Assembly: GCA_003164815.1 (NCBI GenBank)
Contig: PLUF01000094.1
Span: 1 to 64,000 of the forward strand
Direction of reading: 5' to 3'
From: Candidatus Gagatemarchaeum stordalenia
GTDB lineage: Archaea > Thermoproteota > Nitrososphaeria > Nitrososphaerales > Gagatemarchaeaceae
DNA length: 64,000 nucleotides
Shown: piece by piece, positions 17,502 to 25,892 of the stretch
Position numbering within the stretch: position 1 is the stretch's first letter
Layout of the letters: every line of letters starts with the position of its first letter
Translations under genes and position numbers: made by a program
The notes under the pieces: model-generated
The model's database searches: none
Told to the model about the DNA's origin: nothing
What the model saw: the letters and a program-made list of their open reading frames with translations, nothing else

Positions 17502-19823
17502 CTAGAGATAGCCCCAGGCGAAGAGCATGTCTGAGTCCTTGGACCACCTGCGACCAATGTCGTCCCGGTAGAACATGTTCGGGAGCATCACGTTCTTCAC
17601 AGACTGGTAGGCTTGGGAGATTGCCTCCTGCATCGTCATGCCAGACCCTGTAACGACCAGAGAGTATCCTGACCTCCCTGCCAGTTTCCAATCACCCTCC
17701 TCAAGCTTGACCTCCCCGATGTGGATTCCGTTGAGGTTTGGCTTCCTGAAGAGGATCGTCGCGTCCTCGGAGTACTTCCTGAAGGCCTTCTCGTCCTCGA
17801 ACGGGAAGGGCGGGACCGCGATCACGACGCCGATCTGGTAGCCCCGCTTGCACTTTAGCTGGGTCGGCTTTCCGCGGGCGATGTCGCTGAGAAACGTTCC
17901 CCATTCGCTCAGTACGCCTTCCATGTGAATCGATATGGTCGGATATCCAAATCTCGTCGTGAACTCGAGAGGGAAGACTCCCTTGCCGTTGGCTATGCAG
18001 TTGATGTCGATGTAGCCCACGTACTTCGAGGCCCGAAGCTGTTCCTTCATCCTGCCCAGCGTAAGATCGAAGATCTGGTTCGGCTTAGACCACAACATCG
18101 AGGTATTCCCGCACCAGTACGGCTTTCCGTTTCTGCGCACATACATTATGTGGTTCTTCACGGTTGCACAGTAGACTGTTCCGTCGTAGTCGATGGTGTG
18201 TGTGTCTCTTTTGTCTATCCAGGAATCGAGCTTCCTAACACACTCGTGAACTTCGTATTGCAGCCCTGATGCGTCGGCATCGTGATCTCCAATCCTTATC
18301 CTCCCGCTTCTCTTCCGCTCTTTTACGATGCCGATCCTCCCGACCTTCAGAAGCAACTCCTGGACACCGTCGGCAAGGTTCGGTGAGGCAGTGTAGAAGA
18401 TTCGGAACCCCTTCTCCATCAGGGTCCCATCACCCAAAGAGTACCAGTCGAGGAAAGTGGCTATTTGTCTGGGCGAGGCCTCCTTCACGAATCGTGGAAC
18501 ATATTTTTCTCGAGCGCCTCCGAACTCATCCAGGAATGTGCCCAGCTGTTTGTCGTAGCAGTAGAACTCACCCTCTCCTCTTGTGAACCTGAAGGGGAGG
18601 CTAGATAGCAGGCTTGCTATCCTCTCGGATTTCTCTCCTGTCTTCTGCGCCACATCTATCCTGAAACTCTCGTGGCTCCTGCTCACAGAACCGTCAGCGA
18701 GCCAGATTCCGAAGAACGCAAGCCAGTCATCCATCGGCAATTGCCTCTCGCCGCTCCCGTGCATCACCACCTGGCGCCCTTCGTAATGTCCGATTGAGAC
18801 CGAGGGCAGGGTGAAGACGGCACACTCGGAACCCGTCCAAGCTGCGGTCCTCTTGATGCGCGATTGGGTCTGCAGATCTTTGGCCTTTACGAATTTGAAG
18901 GAATTGCGATGTTTCTTCGCGTCTTGTTGGGATTCGACGTACATGTTATGGTCCGGAGTTACCATTATGTCCAGGGCGCGGTTCTGAATCGAGATCAGCT
19001 TCTTGTGGTGCGTGAAAGACACTAGGCCACTGGGCCTCTCGTACTCAATGGTATTGTTCGACGGGTTTAGTGTACAGATCTCATCGTCCGAGCATAACTC
19101 CTTGAAGAACTTCCAGCCTTGCATAGTCAGGACCTCCGTCTTATCGTCGTAGCATCCCATCTCGCCGGTGCTCGGTCCGATGTCGTTCGGGAAGAGACGT
19201 TTGTGCTCGAAGTTGACGTTGACCGGCTCCACGAAATCGGTGCCGTTGAAGAAGGCGCCGACCGCTATCTCGACGCCTTGAGCATACTTCTGAAGCAGGA
19301 AAACCTTGATCTTGCTCGACCACTTCTTCTTGTAGTGCTCGAGGACCTGCTCGACGTCTTTCCCGTCCTCCTCCTGTCCGACGAAGAGCAGCTCCTTCTC
19401 GTTCTGCGCCTTGCCGCTGGGCTTTATCACGTAGCGGTCCGGGTTCAGCTTGATGAACGCAATGGCCTCGTCGAAGGAGGTGAAATTCCAGCTCGGGAGT
19501 ATCGGCACCCCGGCCCTCTTCAGCTCTTCCTGGCCGAACTCCCTGTCATCCTCGAGCCGGTCGGTGTACGCGGTTCCCCCCACGACGAACTTCCCTTCGG
19601 CCCTGAGCTTCTCTGCGGTCGCGGCGAACCCGATGTCGTCGAAGATTATCACGTCGGCCCAGTCCTTTTGGGGCTCCCACTGGTCGACCTTCTGCACGAA
19701 GCCGTCCCCCACGTCCTTTTCGCTCGCGTCCTGGACGAAGAAGTTGACTTCATGGCCTTCCTTCTTTAGCTGCCACGCCAGGTCTACCGAGAGCGCCTCA
19801 CGCGTGACGAAGAGGAACTTCAA
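17502..19823 (-). CDS. purD: Phosphoribosylamine-glycine ligase-like ATP-grasp protein with intein
   Basis: 773 residues, of which 224-573 are an intein, leaving a 423-residue host of PurD length. The host has the ATP-grasp core (YVIKPSGKAQNEKEL near 131, VEIAVGAFF near 184, PLEFTTRFGYP after the intein) and GPSTGEMG, the equivalent of GPNTGGMG in PurD. The usual N-terminal GSGGREHA motif is missing; the start reads MKFLFVTREALSVDLAWQL. It is therefore a divergent PurD or a close ATP-grasp relative; the purine step is inferred. TTG at 19823 follows a TATA-like box at 28-31 bases. Confidence 0.75.
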   Translation of the reverse strand: MKFLFVTREALSVDLAWQLKKEGHEVNFFVQDASEKDVGDGFVQKVDQWEPQKDWADVIIFDDIGFAATAEKLRAEGKFVVGGTAYTDRLEDDREFGQEELKRAGVPILPSWNFTSFDEAIAFIKLNPDRYVIKPSGKAQNEKELLFVGQEEDGKDVEQVLEHYKKKWSSKIKVFLLQKYAQGVEIAVGAFFNGTDFVEPVNVNFEHKRLFPNDIGPSTGEMGCYDDKTEVLTMQGWKFFKELCSDDEICTLNPSNNTIEYERPSGLVSFTHHKKLISIQNRALDIMVTPDHNMYVESQQDAKKHRNSFKFVKAKDLQTQSRIKRTAAWTGSECAVFTLPSVSIGHYEGRQVVMHGSGERQLPMDDWLAFFGIWLADGSVSRSHESFRIDVAQKTGEKSERIASLLSSLPFRFTRGEGEFYCYDKQLGTFLDEFGGAREKYVPRFVKEASPRQIATFLDWYSLGDGTLMEKGFRIFYTASPNLADGVQELLLKVGRIGIVKERKRSGRIRIGDHDADASGLQYEVHECVRKLDSWIDKRDTHTIDYDGTVYCATVKNHIMYVRRNGKPYWCGNTSMLWSKPNQIFDLTLGRMKEQLRASKYVGYIDINCIANGKGVFPLEFTTRFGYPTISIHMEGVLSEWGTFLSDIARGKPTQLKCKRGYQIGVVIAVPPFPFEDEKAFRKYSEDATILFRKPNLNGIHIGEVKLEEGDWKLAGRSGYSLVVTGSGMTMQEAISQAYQSVKNVMLPNMFYRDDIGRRWSKDSDMLFAWGYL
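18105..19154 (-). mobile_element. Intein in purD, with LAGLIDADG endonuclease
   Basis: Residues C224-N573 (350 residues), inserted between GPSTGEMG and TSMLW. Block A begins with Cys (CYDDKTEVLT), block B is VTPDHN, the two DOD motifs are GIWLADG (D377) and YSLGDG (D465), and block F is VYCATVKNH. The C-terminus is WCGN followed by Thr. The penultimate residue is Gly, not the usual His. Both endonuclease aspartates are kept, so homing may be active. GC content is lower than in the host parts. Confidence 0.92.
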
Positions 19824-19846
19824 CTGGCCGCAGAGAGCTAGTGCTT

Positions 19847-19855
19847 CATATTAGG
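19847..19855 (-). promoter_or_regulatory. TATA-like box for purD
   Basis: The minus strand reads CTAATATGA, centred about 28 bases before the TTG at 19823. The 108-base gap to the divergent glycosylase gene carries both promoters. Confidence 0.45.
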
Positions 19856-19895
19856 TCTATCTGAATCTGGATCGTAGTCCGCCTTCCGACGACAA

Positions 19896-19904
19896 CTCTT
19901 TATC
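19896..19904 (+). promoter_or_regulatory. TATA-like box for the glycosylase-rhodanese pair
   Basis: CTCTTTATC is centred about 32 bases before the TTG at 19932. Confidence 0.45.
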
Positions 19905-19931
19905 GGCGCAGAGAGACTCGTTGTCCCTTCG

Positions 19932-20573
19932 TTGTCTCGACCGAGAGAGAGCCTTGCGAATCCGAGGGTCTTCAAGCGCGGCTACGACCACATCAGGAAG
20001 CGCGACCCCGTGCTAGGGAAGGTGCTTGAGAAGCACGGCCCGCTCAAGTTCAGCGCGGAGGGGGACATCTTCGAGGCCCTCGTCGAGTCGATTCTCTCAC
20101 AGCAGCTCGCGGGCGCAGCTGCGAACTCGATAATCAGGAAGGTCCGGGCGATCTACCCCGAGGGCAGGCTGGAGGCGGGGACGATGTACAGGACGCCGAC
20201 GAAGAAGCTCCGCTCCGCCGGAGTCTCTCCCCAGAAGCTCACGTACCTCAAGGACCTCTCGAAGAGGGTCTCGAAAGGCGAGATCGACCTGGAGTCGCTG
20301 AGGGCGATGGATGACGACGAGATTATCCGGATACTCGACGAGGTGAGGGGCATCGGTCCCTGGACGGTCCAGATGCTCCTGATCTTCACGCTGGGGAGGA
20401 CCGACGTCTTTCCGACGGACGACCTCGGGGTCAAGAGGGGGGTACAGGGGGTCTACTCCCTCGCCGAGCCGCCCGACAAGGCTGCGATGGAGGAGCTCGC
20501 GCTGAGCTGGCACCCCTACAGGACGGTGGGTTCGCTCTACCTCTGGCGGCACAAGGACACCAAGGAGCGATGA
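19932..20573 (+). CDS. DNA-3-methyladenine glycosylase, AlkA-like (HhH-GPD)
   Basis: 213 residues. ILSQQLAGAAANSI near residue 55 and the helix-hairpin-helix EVRGIGPWTVQMLL near 136 lead to the catalytic aspartate in FPTDDLGVKRG near 160. This is the AlkA branch that removes alkylated bases. It lacks the C-terminal FeS cysteines of EndoIII/MutY. The start is TTG at 19932. The stop overlaps the rhodanese ATG (ATGA). Confidence 0.88.
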   Translation: MSRPRESLANPRVFKRGYDHIRKRDPVLGKVLEKHGPLKFSAEGDIFEALVESILSQQLAGAAANSIIRKVRAIYPEGRLEAGTMYRTPTKKLRSAGVSPQKLTYLKDLSKRVSKGEIDLESLRAMDDDEIIRILDEVRGIGPWTVQMLLIFTLGRTDVFPTDDLGVKRGVQGVYSLAEPPDKAAMEELALSWHPYRTVGSLYLWRHKDTKER

Positions 20574-21403
20574 GAGGCTTGGCCGAAAAGAACTACAAAG
20601 GATACCCGGACCCGTCACACGTCGTCTCGGTCGAGGAGGCCTCGAGGCTCGTCGAGGACAAGAAGGTCGTCTTCGTCGACACCCGGAACTACTGGAAGTA
20701 TGCCAAGGGGCACGTGCCTGGCGCCGTGAACCTGGAGCTCTACGCGTTCCACTGGTTCGACACCTCCAAGGAGGGCCTGGAGATATTCGCCCGAGAGATG
20801 GCACGTCTCTTCGGCGCCTACGGGATCGATGAGAAGAAGCAGGTTGTGTTCTATCAGAACGACAGCGGATACGACGCCGCGCGGGGAGTCTGGCTGCTCG
20901 AGTTCCTCGGGAACAGGCGGGGACGGATGCTGGACGGCGGCCTGAGGGCGTGGAAGAGGAGGGGGTTGCGGCTCTCGAAGACCGACCCAGACGTCGCGAG
21001 GGTCCGGTTCGAGTCCAAGCCAAACCTGAGAGTCGTGTGTGGGTTAGAAGAGCTTGCCGGGAGTATCGGACGCGCAGGCCTGAGGATAGTAGACGCGCGC
21101 GCGCCCGGAGAGTACGACGGCACGTTCAAGCGGGCGCTCAAGGCCGGGCACGTGCCTGGCGCCGTGAATATCGAGTGGAAACGGGCGATGCGCAGGGATG
21201 GGACCCTCAAGAACGCCAGGCAGCTGGCGGCGCTGTACGGTGGACTGCCCATCCAAGAGAAGGTCGTTACGTACTGCCAGAGCGGATTCCGCGCCGCGCA
21301 CTCGTGGCTGGTCCTGAGGCTTCTCGGGTACGAAAAGGCGAGGAACTATCTGGGCTCATGGTACGAGTGGGGCAACGCCGCCAAAACATCCGTCGAGAAA
21401 TAG
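20570..21403 (+). CDS. Thiosulfate/3-mercaptopyruvate sulfurtransferase, two rhodanese domains
   Basis: 277 residues with tandem rhodanese domains (about 18-132 and 155-270). Only the second has the catalytic cysteine, C236 in TYCQSGFRAAHSW; the first has YQNDSGYDAAR at the equivalent site and is structural. It moves sulfane sulfur to an acceptor and could feed sulfur to MoaD or Fe-S assembly (inference). ATG overlaps the preceding stop by four bases. moaC lies about 110 bases downstream. Confidence 0.9.
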   Translation: MRGLAEKNYKGYPDPSHVVSVEEASRLVEDKKVVFVDTRNYWKYAKGHVPGAVNLELYAFHWFDTSKEGLEIFAREMARLFGAYGIDEKKQVVFYQNDSGYDAARGVWLLEFLGNRRGRMLDGGLRAWKRRGLRLSKTDPDVARVRFESKPNLRVVCGLEELAGSIGRAGLRIVDARAPGEYDGTFKRALKAGHVPGAVNIEWKRAMRRDGTLKNARQLAALYGGLPIQEKVVTYCQSGFRAAHSWLVLRLLGYEKARNYLGSWYEWGNAAKTSVEK

Positions 21404-21480
21404 AGTCGGGCTTGTCGACACCGCATCGCTCAAGGTCATTAGCCCAATCATCGGCTCGGCGTGACGCCGGCCGCGACAAA

Positions 21481-21490
21481 GGCTAAATCC
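21481..21490 (+). promoter_or_regulatory. TATA-like box that decides the moaC start
   Basis: GGCTAAATCC is centred 26 bases before ATG 21512. Upstream candidates at GTG 21461 and ATG 21503 would lie before or too close to this box. Confidence 0.45.
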
Positions 21491-21511
21491 GCTGCCGTAA
21501 GGATGTGCGGC

Positions 21512-21952
21512 ATGGATATCAGACAGGCGGACATATCGGCGAAGCCGGTCTTGTTCCGGGAGGCCACGGCCTGGGGCCGAATAATGCTCAAACCGGAGAC
21601 GGTGAAGCGGATCAAAGAGGGCAGGCTGGAGAAGGGCGACGCCCTCGCCATCTCCAAGACGATGGCGGTCGTTGCGGCGAAGTCCACGCCCGACATGCTC
21701 GCGCTCTGCCATCCCCTGAGGATCGAGAGCACGCGGGTGGAGACCAAGCTGAACAGGGACTCGATCGAGGTCACCGTTGAGGTGTCGGCCCACGAGAAGA
21801 CGGGGGTAGAGATGGAGGCCCTGACGGGTGTGGGCATCGCCCTCCTGAACATCTGGGACGTCGTGAAGGCCTACGAGAAGGACGACGAGGGGCAGTATCC
21901 CTCGACGAGGATAGAGGAGATACGCGTCCTGAGGAAGGCGAAGCACGAATGA
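21512..21952 (+). CDS. moaC: Cyclic pyranopterin monophosphate synthase MoaC
   Basis: 146 residues. The ALCHPLRI motif with the catalytic His, the VEVSAHEKTGVEMEALTGV block and NIWDVVKAYEKDD are diagnostic. It completes the first molybdopterin step with MoaA. The frame is open from GTG 21461, but the family N-terminus and the TATA box favour ATG 21512 (or ATG 21503). The stop overlaps the moaB start (ATGA). Confidence 0.92.
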   Translation: MDIRQADISAKPVLFREATAWGRIMLKPETVKRIKEGRLEKGDALAISKTMAVVAAKSTPDMLALCHPLRIESTRVETKLNRDSIEVTVEVSAHEKTGVEMEALTGVGIALLNIWDVVKAYEKDDEGQYPSTRIEEIRVLRKAKHE

Positions 21953-22479
21953 AGGCGCAGGACTCACACAGGGACGCGGCGCCGAAGCAGCTCGGATTCT
22001 ACATCGTCACGGTAAGCTCGAGCAGGTACGCAAAGAAGGAACGCGGCAGCAGGTTCCGGGACGAGTCGGGCGACATTGCCGAGAAGCTCGTCGAGAAGGC
22101 GGGGCACAGGCTCGCCGGGAGGGAGCTGATATCGGACGACAAGGCGATGCTCGAGGGCTCCCTTGTGAAGGCCCTGGCCAACAACGAGGCTGACGTCGCG
22201 ATCTTCACCGGCGGGACAGGCGTCTCGCCGCGCGACATCACCGTCGAGGCCATCCAACCCCACTTCGAGAAGGAGCTCGAGGGGTTCGGCGAGCTGCTCC
22301 GCTCGATCAGCTACGCGAAGATAGGCGCGCCGGGAGTGCTGACGCGGGCCACCGCCGGACTCATAGGCGGGAAGCTCATATTCTGCCTGCCCGGCTCGCC
22401 CGACGCGGTCGAGACCGCGCTGAACATCTTCATGGGCGACATCCCGCACGTGATCTACATAGCTCGGAAGAGCCCCTAG
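21949..22479 (+). CDS. moaB: Molybdenum cofactor biosynthesis protein MoaB/Mog
   Basis: 176 residues. The IFTGGTGVSPRDITVEA motif near residue 85 and LPGSPDAVETALN near 155 are the molybdopterin-binding features of MoaB/MogA, which adenylates molybdopterin before MoeA acts. An extra N-terminal 15 residues precede the GFYIVTVSSSR strand. It overlaps moaC by four bases, so these form a second Moco operon 13 kb from moaA-D-E-moeA. Confidence 0.9.
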   Translation: MKAQDSHRDAAPKQLGFYIVTVSSSRYAKKERGSRFRDESGDIAEKLVEKAGHRLAGRELISDDKAMLEGSLVKALANNEADVAIFTGGTGVSPRDITVEAIQPHFEKELEGFGELLRSISYAKIGAPGVLTRATAGLIGGKLIFCLPGSPDAVETALNIFMGDIPHVIYIARKSP

Positions 22480-22587
22480 GCGGCCATCCTTCAGCGGTCC
22501 AGGCCTTCCTGTACGGGCCGCGTCTGCTCTTCCTCGTCTTCTTCGAGGCGTCGTCCCTATCGAGGAGCGGACATTCCTCAGCCAAGG

Positions 22588-25500
22588 CTACTGGCCCTGA
22601 TTGTAGGCGACCATGCTTATCATCCCGGCGACCCTGAAGGCTACTTCCTTGAACGCGAGGCTCTCGGGAGAGTCCGGCGCGGCGATTACCATCGGCACTC
22701 CCAGGTCGGACTGTTCGCGGATGCGCGGGTGGAGCGGGATGTCGCCGAGGAACTGCACGTCGAGCGCGGCCGCGGCCTTCCTCCCGCCGCCGGAGGAGAA
22801 GATGAACGACTTCTCTCCGCAATTGTGCACCACTTGATATGGTGTGCAGTAACTATTGTCCTCCTCGACACGGAGATTGTAGACCTTGCCCGAATATGGG
22901 AACCGCCTAACATTCTTGACTCTCAAGTACACGTAGTCATTGTCGAAGCGAGTTCTCTTGGACAGGGTGAATCCAACCCTGAATATCCTATTCGCCCGAA
23001 CCCTTCGACCCTGAATTATCGCGCTGCCTCTGCGCACTGTGATGGAGGGAACGTATCCAAGTTTAAGCCCAATCTCCCGGAAAGCCGCGGCAAGCTGCAA
23101 CGAGATTGTTGTGGCACTCGACTCAATCTCCGTTCGGTGCCCGTCTCCGTTAAGGTAGCTCTCAAAAAGCCAATGGAGTTTCTGAGGAGGCAAAAGCCTA
23201 ACCCAAAGAGGAATACGCTTAGACTTGGCACCCCTTCCAAATTCAAGCGCGAGCCATCTAGCGAGAACTACCGAAGATATCTCCACTCTCCAGCCGGATT
23301 CTCCCTTGTAGAGATTAGGTCGGAAACCCAATCTTGAGGAGGCGGCAGTGAGTTCCATCGCGAAGCGAAGCTCCTTTTCAACCTTCCCAAATGTGAATCT
23401 CACCGCACAAACGCCTCGATTCTTCCGTTCGGCGATGGACCCCTCCGCCAGGTAGTACCCGAGCAGAATCATGAAATCTGGGCCAACGGGAAGGCTGACT
23501 TTCTTTTCCCTGTGATAATAGGGGGCGCTGAATTCCAATCGCTCCATATCCTCAATCTGGACAGTTCGTGGAAAAGCGATGAGATCCGTTGATCCACCTT
23601 CCTTCGCTACTTGGATCCTCGCGGCCTCCTCCCACATGAGTTCAGTCAAGAAGTTTCCAGCCATCCTATGTGAAAGATGTCTCGTCAGGATAGGATGATC
23701 TTCCGTGAGAGTTAGCTGGAATTCTGGAGTTCTTGCTGATTTCGTGCCAATCTCCACCATTTGACCAGTGAAATCGCGTTCGAACTTTTCAGCAACGCGT
23801 CTGTATCTTCCCTTATGCGTCGCGACCAGATCCCCAACATTTACTTCTGAAATCGGGACTAGACCATTCGCTGTTACGATTCTCTGATGGGGCGGAAGAC
23901 AGTGGGGGCAGACGAAGTAGCTCATGTTCTCCACCATCCCGAGGATCGGGACGTTCAGCTTCCTGAACATCCCCACAGCCTTGGTGGCGATGTTGAGGGC
24001 GGCCTCCTGCGGGGTGGTCACTATCACGACTCCTCCGAGGGGGACGGTCTGTGCGAGCGTCAGTCCGCTGTCCCCCGTGTTGTGGACCACGAAACCGTTA
24101 GCTACGAAATTCTCAAATTCCTCCACCTGCAGGTCGTAGGTCTCCACTTCTCCCGCGGGTTCAATTGCAGTTACTCGTGCTATCTTGAAAGGTCGTGGAT
24201 CGAGTTTCATCGAGCACTGGAAGGCGTATGACGTCACATTGTAGCACTCTCTCCCTCTAGGGAGCTTCTTGACTTCATCAGACGACTCTAGCACGTTACC
24301 GGCTCGGAGGCCGCTCATCGCACAGAGCTCGTGCATCTGACGAACGAGTAGTTCGTTCGTGCTCTCCATTTGCACCGTCTCCTGGACGATTGTCACTACC
24401 CGTTGCAGCCCACGCCAATCGGGCAACGATTTCGTCGTCTCCCTGTGCCGAATGGTCGCGTCCGCTTCAGAGTATCCTCGAATGAACGCCAGTCTCTGGT
24501 CTAGGGGAAGCCCGAAAATCCAATCCGGGACCCTCTTGGCCGCTGCCTTGTGATTCAAATCAAGGGCGGTGAACATCTTCGCGAGAGGTGCGGAACCTAT
24601 CGCGAACTTCTGGCCACCGTTGTCGTCGAATGTCTTGCAGGCAAAGACCTTCCTGTAAAGAGATTCATAGGTCTCTCTGAACTTGCTCCCTCTGGGCTCG
24701 CAGATTCGGATCCCTACCGGGTCCTTCTTTCCCTTCTGGACTTTGAAACCCTCCCCTACGAAATGTCCGACGACGCGCATGAAATCAGGGGTCGTCTTGG
24801 CAGGGAGGCTGATGAATCGAGAGTCGTGGTCTGTCTTCGGAAGAGTGAGCGGTTGTCCGCCTTCGATGCAATTTGCGACAATCACCCTGTCTCGGATCTT
24901 GAGTTGACCGACACTCCTCCACGTCAACTTTCTATGGTACTTGAGGAAGGGGTGGTTCCCGCTCGCAAGAATCGTCCTGTTGGGCGTCCTTATTCTGTAG
25001 ACTCGTTGCTTCCCCTGCGGAATCACTCCGACCACCCGCCGCGGTACGAGCTTCTCGCCATCATGGCTCAGCACAAATTCTCCAACCCTGATTTGCTCGA
25101 TCGGCTTTGGAACATTATTGGCGGTAAGTACGAAAGTTCCCGCGGGAAGACAACCAGGGGGGAGATCGACTACCAGGTAGTCGAGGTCGCCCCAGTCGAC
25201 CTGGGTGAGGAGCTGCCTGACGGCCCCCGCGACCATGGGCCCCCTCCAGACCAGAGGCGTCTCGTCCTTGTAGAAGAACCCGAGTGAGGCCACCTTGAGG
25301 CCGTGGGCCACTGGGGGTATGATCGTCTCACCCCTTATCTCCGGGCGTCCGCTGACTCCCATCATCAGCGGTATGCTCGGGCCGTAGACGTCCGCGTCGA
25401 GGATGCCCACTTTGGCTCCTGACCCCGCCAGGGCCAGGGCAAGATTCACCGTTACGGTAGACTTGCCGACCCCTCCCTTGCCGCTCGCCACGGCGATGAT

Positions 25501-25794
25501 GTTCTTCACACCCTTCAGGATCTCCTTGTCTCCGGAGGGGTGGGTCGCGGCGACCTGCGCCCCGACCTTCATCTCGACCGTCCTTACGCCCTTCACGGAC
25601 GCCGCCGCCGCCCGAGCCTCCTGCTCAATCTTCGCCCTGAGCGGACAGGCCGGCGTTGTGAGATTGAGTGTAAAGGCAACCTTGTCGCCATCGATGCTTA
25701 TGTCCTGCACCATGTTGAGCTCCACGAGGTCCTTTCGAAGCTCCGGGTCGGTCACTGACCGGAGCGCCTCGAGAACTTCCTCCTTCGAGACCAT
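22588..25794 (-). CDS. Mrp/ApbC/NBP35-type iron-sulfur carrier ATPase, with two inteins
   Basis: 1068 residues; removing inteins at 215-572 and 632-991 leaves a 350-residue Mrp. The host has an N-terminal MIP18/DUF59 domain (1-80), the deviant Walker A SGKGGVGKST (104-113), DADVYGPS, DLPPGTGD across the first insertion and ENMSYFVCPHCGE across the second. The two cysteines of CPHC hold the bridging 4Fe-4S cluster in the dimer; the second Cys is also the +1 residue of intein 2. It carries and delivers Fe-S clusters in the cytoplasm. ATG 25794 lies 28 bases from a TATA box. Confidence 0.93.
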   Translation of the reverse strand: MVSKEEVLEALRSVTDPELRKDLVELNMVQDISIDGDKVAFTLNLTTPACPLRAKIEQEARAAAASVKGVRTVEMKVGAQVAATHPSGDKEILKGVKNIIAVASGKGGVGKSTVTVNLALALAGSGAKVGILDADVYGPSIPLMMGVSGRPEIRGETIIPPVAHGLKVASLGFFYKDETPLVWRGPMVAGAVRQLLTQVDWGDLDYLVVDLPPGCLPAGTFVLTANNVPKPIEQIRVGEFVLSHDGEKLVPRRVVGVIPQGKQRVYRIRTPNRTILASGNHPFLKYHRKLTWRSVGQLKIRDRVIVANCIEGGQPLTLPKTDHDSRFISLPAKTTPDFMRVVGHFVGEGFKVQKGKKDPVGIRICEPRGSKFRETYESLYRKVFACKTFDDNGGQKFAIGSAPLAKMFTALDLNHKAAAKRVPDWIFGLPLDQRLAFIRGYSEADATIRHRETTKSLPDWRGLQRVVTIVQETVQMESTNELLVRQMHELCAMSGLRAGNVLESSDEVKKLPRGRECYNVTSYAFQCSMKLDPRPFKIARVTAIEPAGEVETYDLQVEEFENFVANGFVVHNTGDSGLTLAQTVPLGGVVIVTTPQEAALNIATKAVGMFRKLNVPILGMVENMSYFVCPHCLPPHQRIVTANGLVPISEVNVGDLVATHKGRYRRVAEKFERDFTGQMVEIGTKSARTPEFQLTLTEDHPILTRHLSHRMAGNFLTELMWEEAARIQVAKEGGSTDLIAFPRTVQIEDMERLEFSAPYYHREKKVSLPVGPDFMILLGYYLAEGSIAERKNRGVCAVRFTFGKVEKELRFAMELTAASSRLGFRPNLYKGESGWRVEISSVVLARWLALEFGRGAKSKRIPLWVRLLPPQKLHWLFESYLNGDGHRTEIESSATTISLQLAAAFREIGLKLGYVPSITVRRGSAIIQGRRVRANRIFRVGFTLSKRTRFDNDYVYLRVKNVRRFPYSGKVYNLRVEEDNSYCTPYQVVHNCGEKSFIFSSGGGRKAAAALDVQFLGDIPLHPRIREQSDLGVPMVIAAPDSPESLAFKEVAFRVAGMISMVAYNQGQ
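22822..23901 (-). mobile_element. Mrp intein 2, inside the Fe-S CxxC motif
   Basis: Residues C632-N991 (360 residues), between CPH and CGE. Block A is CLPPHQRIVTANG, block B is LTEDHP, the DOD motifs are GYYLAEG (E784) and YLNGDG (D884), the terminus is QVVHN and the +1 residue is Cys. The His-Asn end is canonical. GC is about 48% in sampled lines against well over 60% in the host. Confidence 0.94.
24079..25152 (-). mobile_element. Mrp intein 1, inside the DLPPG-TGD nucleotide motif
   Basis: Residues C215-N572 (358 residues), between DLPPG and TGDSGLTLAQ. Block A is CLPAGTFVLTANN, block B includes ASGNHP, the DOD motifs are GHFVGEG (E348) and GYSEADA (D445), the terminus is FVVHN and the +1 residue is Thr. 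Little identity to intein 2 is visible beyond the blocks, so the two probably arrived separately. Confidence 0.94.
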
Positions 25795-25817
25795 CGGAAA
25801 AAACCATTCGGGCCCCG

Positions 25818-25827
25818 ATTAAAGCTT
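25818..25827 (-). promoter_or_regulatory. TATA-like box for the Mrp gene
   Basis: The minus strand reads AGCTTTAATC, about 28 bases before the ATG at 25794: leaderless spacing. Confidence 0.55.
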
Positions 25828-25882
25828 TGGCCCCGGCCCGCTGACCTGAGGCGAAGTGACAGGAATCTGCGGATACCAAGAT

Positions 25883-25892
25883 TTCATTAACA
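25883..25892 (+). promoter_or_regulatory. TATA-like box for cofE-cofD
   Basis: TTCATTAACA is centred about 31 bases before ATG 25919. The upstream GTG at 25856 would precede the box, so it is unlikely to be the start. Confidence 0.45.

Noticed and set aside
21461-21511. Upstream GTG start of moaC
   Set aside because: The GTG precedes the TATA-like box and the extra residues are not found in MoaC proteins.
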